NCBI RefSeq assembly: GCF_040373385.1
Contig: NZ_JBDXXH010000001.1
Location: 551,583 to 615,582, forward strand
Direction: 5' to 3'
From: Nitratidesulfovibrio sp.
Lineage (GTDB): Bacteria > Desulfobacterota > Desulfovibrionia > Desulfovibrionales > Desulfovibrionaceae
DNA: 64,000 bases
Of the stretch, positions 17,489 to 25,696 are shown in pieces (position 1 is the first letter of the stretch; the number at the start of each line of letters is the position of its first letter). A model generated the notes under the pieces. It saw only the letters and a list, made by a program, of their open reading frames with translations, did no database searches and was not told where the DNA came from. Both the position numbers and the translations under genes were made by a program.

Positions 17489-17959
17489 ATGCTCAGACTG
17501 GAGATTCCGGGCCGCGAGGCCCTTGAACTGGACCATCTTGTTCTGGACTACAACGGCACCATAGCGGCTTCCGGCGCGCTGGTGGACGGCGTGGCCGAAC
17601 GCATCACCCGGCTGGCCGACGAACTGACCGTGCACGTGGTCACGGCGGACACCTTCGGCTCCGTGGCCTCGGCGCTGGCCGGGCTGCCGGTGCGCCTGCA
17701 CGTGCTGCCGCCCGGCATGCAGGACGAGGCCAAGCGCCGCTACGTGGCCGACCTTGGCTCGCTGCGCACCGTGGCCATGGGCAACGGGCGCAACGACCTG
17801 CTCATGTTGCTGGAGGTGGGGCTTTCCGTGGCGGTGATGGGCGACGAGGGCGCCTCTGTGCAGACGTTGTGCGCCGCCGACGTGGCCGTGCGCCACATTT
17901 GCGACGGGCTGGACCTTTTGCTGCACCCGTTGCGGCTGGTGGCCACGCTGCGCAGGTAG
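17489..17959 (+). CDS. HAD-superfamily soluble P-type-ATPase-like protein
   Basis: The 156-residue protein has a HAD core: LDYNGTIAASG (motif I, with the nucleophile Asp as DYNGT), TADTFGS, and a GNGRNDLLML motif IV. It has no cap domain or membrane segment. It resembles the small soluble proteins related to the P domain of P-type ATPases, whose substrate is unknown. The ATG at 17489 follows a GGGG run; the upstream extension of the frame is arginine/glycine-rich and is not included. Confidence 0.72.
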   Translation: MLRLEIPGREALELDHLVLDYNGTIAASGALVDGVAERITRLADELTVHVVTADTFGSVASALAGLPVRLHVLPPGMQDEAKRRYVADLGSLRTVAMGNGRNDLLMLLEVGLSVAVMGDEGASVQTLCAADVAVRHICDGLDLLLHPLRLVATLRR

Positions 17960-18151
17960 GGGGCGGCCCACCATTTCGCCGCTGGTGTCGGCGTCCGCGT
18001 CAGTGTCCGCGCTGGGGCGGATGCCGTTGCCGGTGCCCATGGCACGTGGGTTTCGTGGCGTCGGGGCGGACGCACCCGTATGGCCTCCGGTGCGCAGTAC
18101 CGTTCCGCGCCGGCCTGCCGCAGTTGCGGCCAGCGTGCGGCCATGCCTGCC

Positions 18152-19201
18152 CTATTGTCCGTTCAGGGCACGCTCGACGATGCGGGCGTAGGTGCCGTCG
18201 GCCTTCATGTCCCGGATGGCCGTATTGAAAGCGTGCAGCAGGGGGCGCTGCCCGTCCTGCCTGCGAAAGGCCAGATGCACCGGCATCACCGCCAGCGGCT
18301 GCGGGGCCATGGTCACCAGGCTGGTCAGCCCCAGTCGTTCCCGCAGCCACAGGGCGCCTTCGCGGGTGATGATGGCGCCGTCGAGCCGTCCTCCGGCCAC
18401 CTTCAGCATGTTCTGGGCTTCGCTGCCCGCCTCCTCGGTGGTTATGGCGCCCGTCACGCGCGCGGCGTCCAGCGTGTCGCCGTAGCTCCACCCGCGCACC
18501 ACGCCCGGCCGCATGCCCCGCAACGCGGCCAAGGCCGTCCCGTCCTGTCCCGCAGGTGGCGTTGCGGCCTGTCCCGCCAGGGCCTCGGGTATTGCCGTAT
18601 TTGCCGGAAGCACCAGATGCAGGCGTTCTTCGAACAGCGGCGCGGAAAAGTCGTGCACCAACCGGCGCTGGTCGGTGGCGTACAGGCCGCACACGCCGAT
18701 GCGCTCCCCGGATCGACCACCGGGGCTTTCCCCCGAATGTTCGTGGTTCAGCTCCGCGATGGCCCTGGCCCATGGCGTGGGGGTCACGATTGCCGCAAGG
18801 CCCATGCGCCGGAAGGCCTCTGCCGCGAGTTGCGGGTAGATGCCGCGCGCGCCGGATTGCGCGCCCGAGCCCCTGTAGGCATATGGCGGCTGGTCATCAT
18901 CGCACAGGACGTGCAGCAGTGGTGGGGCAGGCTGGATGTGCCGGACCGCGCGGGCTGGCTCTGCGTCGGCAATCCGGGCGTCGGCGGCATGGGTGACGGG
19001 CGGGAGGGCCAGCAGTGCGATGCCCAGCACCGGCAGGGCCACGGCCAGCAGCAGCCGCCAAATCGCGCCGGGCAGTCCCTGCCGGGCACATGCCCTTGCG
19101 GGAGTGTTCTCCGCCTGCCCGGTGCCGTCTCCGGCGTTGTTCGCCGTGGCAGCGGCGATGCTGTTGGCGGCGGCATCCGCCGCCTCAGGGCACGGCGACA
19201 T
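18152..19201 (-). CDS. family-3 periplasmic solute-binding protein (orphan)
   Basis: The 349-residue product has a hydrophobic export segment (about residues 46-67) preceded by an unusually long alanine-rich N-terminus, then a family-3 binding-protein fold (DDDQPPYAYRG, GIYPQLAAEAFRRMG, TPWARAIAEL, and a C-terminal IRDMKADGTYARIVERAL helix). The chosen ATG at 19201 lies inside the end of the upstream oxidase gene, giving a 17-base overlap and possible translational coupling; other starts are possible further in. No ABC permease is nearby. Similar orphans occur at 11913 and 23340. Confidence 0.72.
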   Translation of the reverse strand: MSPCPEAADAAANSIAAATANNAGDGTGQAENTPARACARQGLPGAIWRLLLAVALPVLGIALLALPPVTHAADARIADAEPARAVRHIQPAPPLLHVLCDDDQPPYAYRGSGAQSGARGIYPQLAAEAFRRMGLAAIVTPTPWARAIAELNHEHSGESPGGRSGERIGVCGLYATDQRRLVHDFSAPLFEERLHLVLPANTAIPEALAGQAATPPAGQDGTALAALRGMRPGVVRGWSYGDTLDAARVTGAITTEEAGSEAQNMLKVAGGRLDGAIITREGALWLRERLGLTSLVTMAPQPLAVMPVHLAFRRQDGQRPLLHAFNTAIRDMKADGTYARIVERALNGQ

Positions 19202-20912
19202 CCTGCACCATTCCGTCATCCAGGCATTCCAGCATGCGCGAATACAGCGCGGCGCGCTGCGTCCCGGGCGGGGCATCGCGAAAATCCACCAGCACCCGCA
19301 CGGTCTCGCCGGGCCAGACCAGCACGGTATCCTTGATGCCGCTGTCGGTGGCCGAACATCCGGAGGGGGCCATGGCCAGGGCTGCCACATGGGGCGGGCT
19401 GCCGCGTCGCTCCAGCACCCGCAACTGGAAGCCCGAAAGGTGCAGGGCATGGGGGATGGACATGGCGTCGTTGGACAGTTCCCAGACCTCGGTCGCGCGC
19501 TCGGGCACGCGCGGCGCCGGAAAGTCGTCCGGCAGCAGGGCGTGCGTGTCGTGCCGCAGGGCGAACGGCTGGCCGTTCAGCAGCCACGAGGGGCGGCCCA
19601 GCACCTCGCCGCGCGAGACATGCAGGCGGCGCGGCGGCCCCTGCGGCATGGGGGGCTCCGACGGGAATTCGCACAGTCGCACGGGCAGGGGCTGGGCATA
19701 GTCCACGCGCTGCATCACCCGCAGCCGCAGCAGGCGTGCCGCCTCCCCCTCGCCGGGTGCCCCGGCCCCGCCGGAGGTCGCTCCGGCCCGGCGCATGGGG
19801 TCGAAGGGCAGGTTGACCAGATGCCATTCGTCGCCGGGGTTGGCCGCACGCAGATCCACCAGGATGTCCGCCCGCTCTCCGGGGCCCAGTAACAGGCGCT
19901 GCAAGGGCAGCGGGCGTTGCAGCATGCCGCCGTCCGTGCCCATCAGCGTGAAGGGGTGCGGTGCGCCGTCGGGGCGGGCCAGCCCCACGTGCAGGATGCG
20001 CGCGTTGCACATGTTCACCAGACGCAGGCGGTACATGCGGGTTACCACGTCCATCCGGGCACCGGGCACGCCGTTGATGGTGAGCACGTCGCCGACAAGG
20101 CCCGATATCCGGTCGTCCAGGCCGGGTGCGTATACCGGCACGCCGTTGCGGTCCAGGCGGCGGTCCTGGAACAGCAGGGGAACGTCCGAGGGGCCGCTGC
20201 CCGGCGCGGGCAGGCTGGCCCGGAAGGCACCGGTGCCCGTCGCCCCCAGGGGCTCGATGTCCATGGCGGCCAGGGCGGCGCGCTCTTCCTCGTCGTCCAC
20301 GATGCACAGCCCCACCATGCCCTGATGGGTCTGGCGGCCCGAGAACCCCGGCGCGATGGCATGGTAGGGGTAGATGCCCGCCCGGTTGCGCAGGGGGACG
20401 CGGTATTCGAGGCTGGCGCCGGGCAGCAGCATCATCACCGGGTGGCCCCCCATGCGCCAGTCGGCGATCAGGCCGTGCCAGCGCAGCAGGGTGGGGGCGT
20501 CCAACCGGTTGATCAGGCGCACCCGCAGCGAGGCGCCGCGCTGGATGACCAGGGTGGGGTTCCAGTAGGGGTGCCCGCCGTGCTCGGTCTGAAAGGACAG
20601 CGGCGGGGCGGGGGGGGCATCGTCGGCGGGCAGCCGTGGGTCGGACGTTGCGGAAAGCTCGATGCGTGCCGCGCCATCCATGAGCCCCATGAACGAATGG
20701 TCGCCGGGCACGGGCAGGGGGGTATCGAAGGTGGCGGCGGTTTGCAGCCCGGCCAGGGGGCGCGGCGGCGCGGGCGGCACGGTGAGCGGGCTCGGGGCGG
20801 GGGCATCCTGCGCCGCAAGGGCGGACCCCGTGGCCGCCAAGGCCCAGGTCGCTCCGGTGAGTGCGGTGATTCCGGCCAGCTTCAGGAACCGTCGTCTGCC
20901 GATGCGCCGCAT
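19185..20912 (-). CDS. Tat-exported multicopper-oxidase homologue lacking copper ligands
   Basis: The 575-residue product has a twin-arginine signal (MRRIGRRRFLKLAG) and three cupredoxin domains. The copper-site motifs are recognisable but altered: HWHG reads RWHG (residues 144-147), YHSH reads YHAI (183-186), HxxHLHG reads HALHLSG (about 488-494) and the C-terminal HCHxxxHxxxGM reads YSRMLECLDDGM (about 557-568), losing the type 1 Cys and both His. A working laccase-type centre is therefore unlikely. FtsP/SufI is a known member of this fold without copper; this could be a structural or binding protein of that kind. AGGAG precedes the start. It lies downstream of a ferredoxin gene. Confidence 0.8.
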   Translation of the reverse strand: MRRIGRRRFLKLAGITALTGATWALAATGSALAAQDAPAPSPLTVPPAPPRPLAGLQTAATFDTPLPVPGDHSFMGLMDGAARIELSATSDPRLPADDAPPAPPLSFQTEHGGHPYWNPTLVIQRGASLRVRLINRLDAPTLLRWHGLIADWRMGGHPVMMLLPGASLEYRVPLRNRAGIYPYHAIAPGFSGRQTHQGMVGLCIVDDEEERAALAAMDIEPLGATGTGAFRASLPAPGSGPSDVPLLFQDRRLDRNGVPVYAPGLDDRISGLVGDVLTINGVPGARMDVVTRMYRLRLVNMCNARILHVGLARPDGAPHPFTLMGTDGGMLQRPLPLQRLLLGPGERADILVDLRAANPGDEWHLVNLPFDPMRRAGATSGGAGAPGEGEAARLLRLRVMQRVDYAQPLPVRLCEFPSEPPMPQGPPRRLHVSRGEVLGRPSWLLNGQPFALRHDTHALLPDDFPAPRVPERATEVWELSNDAMSIPHALHLSGFQLRVLERRGSPPHVAALAMAPSGCSATDSGIKDTVLVWPGETVRVLVDFRDAPPGTQRAALYSRMLECLDDGMVQDVAVP

Positions 20913-21161
20913 GGTTTCTCCTGCGTTTCCGGTGGGGTGCATCGCGCTTGCCGGGCTGTCCCGGCATTCTCCCGCGCGGCACCGAGTCTGGCCTGGCGGA
21001 TGCACCGGCTGGGGCGGAAGGCGCGGATAGTGCGCAATGCCCCGAAATACTAAGCGGATGATAGCGTGGATGCCCGCGAAAGTGAAGCGCGTGCGGTATC
21101 GCGCTGCGGCGTGCCCCTTGCGTTCCCTTCTTCCCCTTCGGCCTTGCCCCCCTGTTTGCCT

Positions 21162-22298
21162 TTATCTGCCGTCGGTATGGCGGCTACCCGGCATCCGAGC
21201 GCCACCGGCGGCCGCCCCGCCGTCCGTGCCGGGCGGCTGGGGGCTGGCCAGGTCGGGGTGTCCCAGCGATACCGGGGCCGCCTCGCCCGGCAGCACCAGC
21301 GGCGCGGGTTTGCCGGGGGCCAGTTCCAGGCGCAGGGCCTTACCGGGGCAGCGCAGTTCGCACACCCCGCAGCCCATGCACACGGAGGCATCGATGGCCG
21401 GACGGGCGTCATGCCGGGTGATGGGGCGGTCGCCCGGGCGTGCGGCGGGCAACGGTTCAGGGGGCGCGGGCCGTTCGTCCATGCGCACCGCGTCGAAGGG
21501 GCAGATGCGCGCGCACAGCCCGCAGCCGGTGCAGGCGTCCGGGTCCACGCACGCCACGTAGCCCGAGGAAACCAGCATGGGCGTGCCCTCGCGGTGGGCC
21601 TGCATGGCCCCGCAACAGCAGGTGCAGCAGTTGCAGATGGCGTAGTAGCGGCCCAGTACCGCTTCCTTGAAGAATGCGTGCGAGACGTGGCCGCGCCGGT
21701 TTTCCGCCTCCACCACGTGGATGGCTTCATCCGGTGTGACGCGGCGGGCCTTGTCCGGGTGGTGCTCCAGCACGAAGTTTACCACCGGGCCGCCAGCCAG
21801 GATGCACACGTTCACCGGGGTGCAGTGGTCTTCCTTTGTCAGGCGGCAGGGGCAGTCCAGCAGGGCCAGGGCGTCGGCATTGTCGAGAATGATGTCGCGC
21901 GCCATGCGGAAGGGCAGCACCGTTTCCGGCACGGTGGTGGACACGGGACGTTCCACCGCGATGAGCCGGGGCACGGTGCCCGGCGGCATGACCTTGCCGT
22001 GGTAGCTTTGGGCGAATTCCGGCCCGAATTCCTCGCGCGTGCCCCATACCCCCAGCAGGCCGCCCAACCGGGCCAGCGGTGCGGCCAGCCAGCGGGCCAG
22101 CGGATGCCGCCCGGTGCCCATGCCGATGTAGAACAGCGGCCAGCGCAGGTAGATGTAGCCGTGCAGGGCCTCGATGAAGCTGCCGTGCGGGCGGGTGAGG
22201 GCCTCGCGCCAGAAGGCGCGGGCAGAGGGGCGCAGCGGTGCCAGCAGCAGCCGGAGCAGGAAACGGGACAGCGAACGCGGGATATCCGTGAGGCGCAT
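21162..22298 (-). CDS. 4Fe-4S ferredoxin-type protein with extra cysteine cluster
   Basis: The 378-residue protein has two 4Fe-4S motifs near the C-terminus (CTGCGLCARICP and CMGCGVCELRCP, about residues 265-335) preceded by a helical region with a Cys pair (LDCPCRL) and a dense cluster CNCCTCCCG (about residue 235). The N-terminus is amphipathic, with a possible membrane-associated helix about residues 85-105. It is probably a cytoplasmic electron carrier or reductase subunit; partner unknown. The last 50 residues are Gly/Ala/Pro-rich and dispensable-looking. It is 250 bases upstream of the oxidase homologue on the same strand. Confidence 0.78.
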   Translation of the reverse strand: MRLTDIPRSLSRFLLRLLLAPLRPSARAFWREALTRPHGSFIEALHGYIYLRWPLFYIGMGTGRHPLARWLAAPLARLGGLLGVWGTREEFGPEFAQSYHGKVMPPGTVPRLIAVERPVSTTVPETVLPFRMARDIILDNADALALLDCPCRLTKEDHCTPVNVCILAGGPVVNFVLEHHPDKARRVTPDEAIHVVEAENRRGHVSHAFFKEAVLGRYYAICNCCTCCCGAMQAHREGTPMLVSSGYVACVDPDACTGCGLCARICPFDAVRMDERPAPPEPLPAARPGDRPITRHDARPAIDASVCMGCGVCELRCPGKALRLELAPGKPAPLVLPGEAAPVSLGHPDLASPQPPGTDGGAAAGGARMPGSRHTDGR

Positions 22299-22438
22299 GG
22301 GACCTCCCGTTGGCGGGCGGGGGACTCCGTGAGGCCAAGGTGCGGGACACTGCCGTCATGATGCCTGCATCCGGAAGGCGATGCAACAGCGCACGGCATT
22401 GTCACGCAATGTTCGCGGATTGGGCATGCAGCGGGGCG

Positions 22439-23359
22439 TCAGTCTTTCGAATGCGGGCCGCCGTCTTCGCCTGCGGGGGGGATATGGCGCCAACCGTGGG
22501 CGAAATCCGCCGCATACAGGCGCGACGCGGTATCGCCCGCCGCTTCGCCCGGCAGCACAAGGAACACCGTCTGCCGTGAAAAGCCGTGCGTCCGCATGGT
22601 TTCGGCCAGTCCGCCCGCCGTGGTCCAGGCCAGCGCCTGATCGGGCCAGCCCACCCGGTGGGCCGCCAGCACCGGAGTGTGCGGGGCCACGCCAGCCGCC
22701 GCCAGTTCCTCTTGCAGCCGTTCCGGCGCGGCGGCGGAAAGGTACACGGCCATGGCGCTGCCATGGCGGGCCAGTTCACGCAGCCGTTCCGCGTCCGGCA
22801 CGGGGGTGCGCCCCTCCAGCCGGGTGATGACCAGCGACTGGGTGACCTCCGGTGCGGTGAACGACACCCCGGCGGCGGCGGCGGCGGCGAAGGCGGCCGT
22901 CACCCCCGGCACCACCGAGCAGGCGATGCCTTCCGCGTGCAGCAGGCGCATCTGTTCGCGCACGGTGCCGTACAACGAGGGATCGCCGGTGTGCACCCGC
23001 GCGGCGGTGCCGCCCGCCAGGGCCGTTGCGCGCAGCAGGGCGTGGGTCTGTTCCAGCGTGAGCGGCGCGGAATCGACCACCCGTGCGTCCGGCCTGGCGC
23101 AGGCCACCACCTGCGGGGGCACCAGCGAGCCCGCGTACAGCACCAGGTCTGCCTCGGCGATGATGCGCCGGGCCTTCAGGGTGAGCAGTTCCGGGTCGCC
23201 GGGACCCGCCCCCACGAACCACACGTGGCCGCCGCTGGGGCAAGCGGGCGCCGGGGAAGAGACGGGGGCAGCGGGTGAGGCTGCGGGAGACACGGCGCGG
23301 GGGCCGGTGGAGGAAGTGGCGGGTGCGCCGCCGGAGTGGTCACTGTCCTTGCTGGGCAT
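22439..23359 (-). CDS. cobM: CobM/CbiF, precorrin-4 (cobalt-precorrin-4) C11-methyltransferase
   Basis: The 306-residue product has a Ser/Pro/Ala-rich leader of about 48 residues and then the tetrapyrrole methylase fold: VWFVGAGPGDPELLTLKA, LVLYAGSLVP, HTGDPSLYGTVREQ, VVPGVTAAFAAAA and LPVYL-like MAVYLSAAAPERL. It methylates C11 of the corrin precursor with SAM. The anaerobic CbiF label is equally suitable given cbiD and cbiET upstream. Its start lies 20 bases inside the end of the upstream binding-protein gene. It is the last gene of the operon. Confidence 0.92.
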   Translation of the reverse strand: MPSKDSDHSGGAPATSSTGPRAVSPAASPAAPVSSPAPACPSGGHVWFVGAGPGDPELLTLKARRIIAEADLVLYAGSLVPPQVVACARPDARVVDSAPLTLEQTHALLRATALAGGTAARVHTGDPSLYGTVREQMRLLHAEGIACSVVPGVTAAFAAAAAAGVSFTAPEVTQSLVITRLEGRTPVPDAERLRELARHGSAMAVYLSAAAPERLQEELAAAGVAPHTPVLAAHRVGWPDQALAWTTAGGLAETMRTHGFSRQTVFLVLPGEAAGDTASRLYAADFAHGWRHIPPAGEDGGPHSKD

Positions 23360-24284
23360 GCAGGGTCCTGTCGGCTTCGGCCAGAATGCGCGCGTATTCG
23401 CCGCTGGCGCGCATCCGGCCCAGCGTGGCGTCGAAATCCGCCGCCAGCAGGGCGTTGGCGTCGGTGCGGGCAAAGGCCATGTAGGCGGAAACGTAGTCGT
23501 AGGGGGGGCGCAGCAGCACTGGTGCCCTGCCGGGGGCAAGGCGGTGCAGCAACGCGCGCAGGGTGGGTTCCGTGCCGGGCACGGCCGCTGCCTCGCGGCG
23601 CAGCACGGCCTGCACCCCTTCCTGCAACGAATAGAAGGAACTGGTGCGGATCAGCCCCTTGCGGGCGATGATGGCGTCCAGCGTGGGGCCATAGCTGTAG
23701 CCCAGGGCCAGGGCCACGGGCTTGTCGCCGTACAGGATGGCGTCGCGCGCGGTGCCGCTGGTGTCGGAGGCCAGATGGTGGTCATCCGGGTGCACCATGA
23801 GGATGACGTCTTCGTCGTACAGGGGCACGGTGGTGTAGTGCAGGAACTGTTCACGGTCAGGGGTGCGGTAGACCGCAAGGGCCGCGTCCAGCTTGCCTTG
23901 CCGGACCAGGGACAGTCCCCGGTTGAAGGGGGTGGCCACGAATTCCACGGTGCGCCCCAGACGGTGCAGCACGGCGCGGGCCACGTCCACGGCGGCACCG
24001 TGCGGCTGGCCGTCGTGCAGGTAGTTCCACGGCGGCTGGTCGAGGATGAACACGCGTAGCGGCGCGATGGTGTCTTTGGCGGCACCCGTGGCGGCGGCAC
24101 CCGTGGCGGAGGTGCCGCCGGAGATGACGATTTCGGGGGTCTGCGCCCGGCTTGTTCCCGGCATGAGCAGCGCGGGCAGCACCAGCAATGCCAGCAGCAC
24201 CAGCATCAGGGCAGGCAGGCTCGGCAGGGCGCGGGGCGGTGCCGTGTCGCTGCCTGGACGGTAAGGGAAGAGGCGCGGGGTCAT
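23340..24284 (-). CDS. family-3 periplasmic solute-binding protein inside the corrinoid operon
   Basis: The 314-residue product has an N-terminal export signal (hydrophobic residues about 24-44, ending TSRAQ), a Gly/Ala/Thr linker and a family-3 binding-protein fold (LRVFILDQPPWNYLHDG, AAVDVARAVLHRLG, FNRGLSLVRQGKLDAAL, and a C-terminal MRASGEYARILAEA helix). Its ATG overlaps the cbiET stop (ATGA, 24281-24284) and its 3' end overlaps cobM by 20 bases, so it is translated as part of the corrinoid operon. No permease accompanies it. A role in sensing or capturing a corrinoid precursor or cobalt chelate is only an inference. Confidence 0.78.
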   Translation of the reverse strand: MTPRLFPYRPGSDTAPPRALPSLPALMLVLLALLVLPALLMPGTSRAQTPEIVISGGTSATGAAATGAAKDTIAPLRVFILDQPPWNYLHDGQPHGAAVDVARAVLHRLGRTVEFVATPFNRGLSLVRQGKLDAALAVYRTPDREQFLHYTTVPLYDEDVILMVHPDDHHLASDTSGTARDAILYGDKPVALALGYSYGPTLDAIIARKGLIRTSSFYSLQEGVQAVLRREAAAVPGTEPTLRALLHRLAPGRAPVLLRPPYDYVSAYMAFARTDANALLAADFDATLGRMRASGEYARILAEADRTLHAQQGQ

Positions 24285-25696
24285 GCTGCGTCACCTTCGG
24301 GCCGGGTGGCCGCCACGATGAAGACGGGGTTCATGGCCGCAAGGCGCAGGTCGCCCAGCAGGGGCACGGCCTCGCTGGCCTGGATGCAGGCCACTTCCGC
24401 GGGCCAGCCGTGCCGGGTCAACGCGGCGCGCACCCGCTCCAGCGTGCCCAGCAGTACGCAATGCACCACCAGCCGCCCGCCGGGGGGCAGGCGGCGGCAT
24501 ACGGCATCCAGCAACGGGTCCGCCTGGGGGGAATGACCGTCGCCGCTCAGGCCGCCGCCCATGAAAATTCGATCCGGGTCGGGCAGCCCGTCGAGGCAGT
24601 CCGGCAGCGCGGCGTGGACCACGTGCAGGTTGGGCGCGCGGAAGCGGCGGCGGTTCTGCTCGATCAGGGCCACGCGGGCCGGGTCGCGCTCCACGGCCAC
24701 CACCAGGCCGTCGCGGGCCAGTGCGGCGGCCTCCACGGCAACAGCCCCGCTGCCCGCGCCCAGGTCCCACACGGTATGGCCGGGGGCAATGCGCAGGGCG
24801 GCGAGCCCGGCGGCGCGCACCGGCCATTTGGTGATCAGCCGGGCCTGCACGGCGAAGTCGGTGTCGGGGATGCCCAGCACGGGCAGGGCGGATCGCCCGC
24901 CGGGGGCATGCGGGGACGGGGCGGGGGCGGCGCGGGGCACCAGCAACACCGTGCAGTTGCCGCCCAATTGATCCAGTTGATCCAGTTGGTCCGGTTCTCC
25001 CCGTTCCCCCACTCCGGCGGCATGGCCCCCTGTATCGCTGCCGTCGCGGGGCAGGGCGAGTGTCACGTGGCGCTCGCCGGGGCTGCCCATGTCGGCAAAG
25101 GCATGCAGCCGCAACCCGGTCACCCCGCGTTCGACAAGGAAGCGGGCAATGGCCCCCGGCGTGTTGTGGCCGTCGGTCAGCACGCAGACCGGAACGCCTT
25201 CGTGCTGGGCGCGGCGCAGGGCCGACGCAAGGGGGCGATAGTCGTTGCGGCCATGCAGGGAAACGCAGCGCGCGTCCTGCCACGGCAGGGCCAGCCGGGC
25301 AGCGGCCTGTTGCAGGCAGGATGCGGCGGGCAGCACCCGCAGCGCGTCGGGGCCGAAATGTCCCGCCAGCCGCGCGCCGATGCCGAAAAACAGCGGGTCG
25401 CCGTCGGCCAGCACCGCCACCCGCAGCCCGCGCGTCCGGCACGCGTCCATGGCCTGCAGGGCCGCATCCAGCGCCGCGCCGATGACGATGCGCTGGCCGG
25501 GATGCTCCGGGAACGAATCCAGCAGGCGCGCCCCGCCCGCCAGCACCTGGGCCTGCGCCAGGACGGCGGCGTGACCGGGTGGCAGGGGGGTGCCGCGCAG
25601 CCCGCAGCCGATGACCGTGACAGGAGGTCTCGTGGCGGTCGCGGCAGCGGCCTGCCCGGTTGGGGGAGTGGCGTGGGGGGGCGTTGCGTGCGTCAT
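24281..25696 (-). CDS. cbiET: CbiET/CobL, precorrin-6Y C5,15-methyltransferase (decarboxylating)
   Basis: The 471-residue protein fuses a CbiE tetrapyrrole methylase domain (about residues 20-235: VIGCGLRG, LADGDPLFFGIG, HGRNDYRPL) and a CbiT domain (about 275-460: SAM motif DLGAGSGAVAVEA). Together they methylate C5 and C15 and decarboxylate the acetate side chain at C12. Between the domains is a linker with three copies of a 9-base repeat encoding DQL triplets (about 24966-24995). Its ATG overlaps the cbiD stop (25693-25696). Confidence 0.93.
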   Translation of the reverse strand: MTHATPPHATPPTGQAAAATATRPPVTVIGCGLRGTPLPPGHAAVLAQAQVLAGGARLLDSFPEHPGQRIVIGAALDAALQAMDACRTRGLRVAVLADGDPLFFGIGARLAGHFGPDALRVLPAASCLQQAAARLALPWQDARCVSLHGRNDYRPLASALRRAQHEGVPVCVLTDGHNTPGAIARFLVERGVTGLRLHAFADMGSPGERHVTLALPRDGSDTGGHAAGVGERGEPDQLDQLDQLGGNCTVLLVPRAAPAPSPHAPGGRSALPVLGIPDTDFAVQARLITKWPVRAAGLAALRIAPGHTVWDLGAGSGAVAVEAAALARDGLVVAVERDPARVALIEQNRRRFRAPNLHVVHAALPDCLDGLPDPDRIFMGGGLSGDGHSPQADPLLDAVCRRLPPGGRLVVHCVLLGTLERVRAALTRHGWPAEVACIQASEAVPLLGDLRLAAMNPVFIVAATRPEGDAA

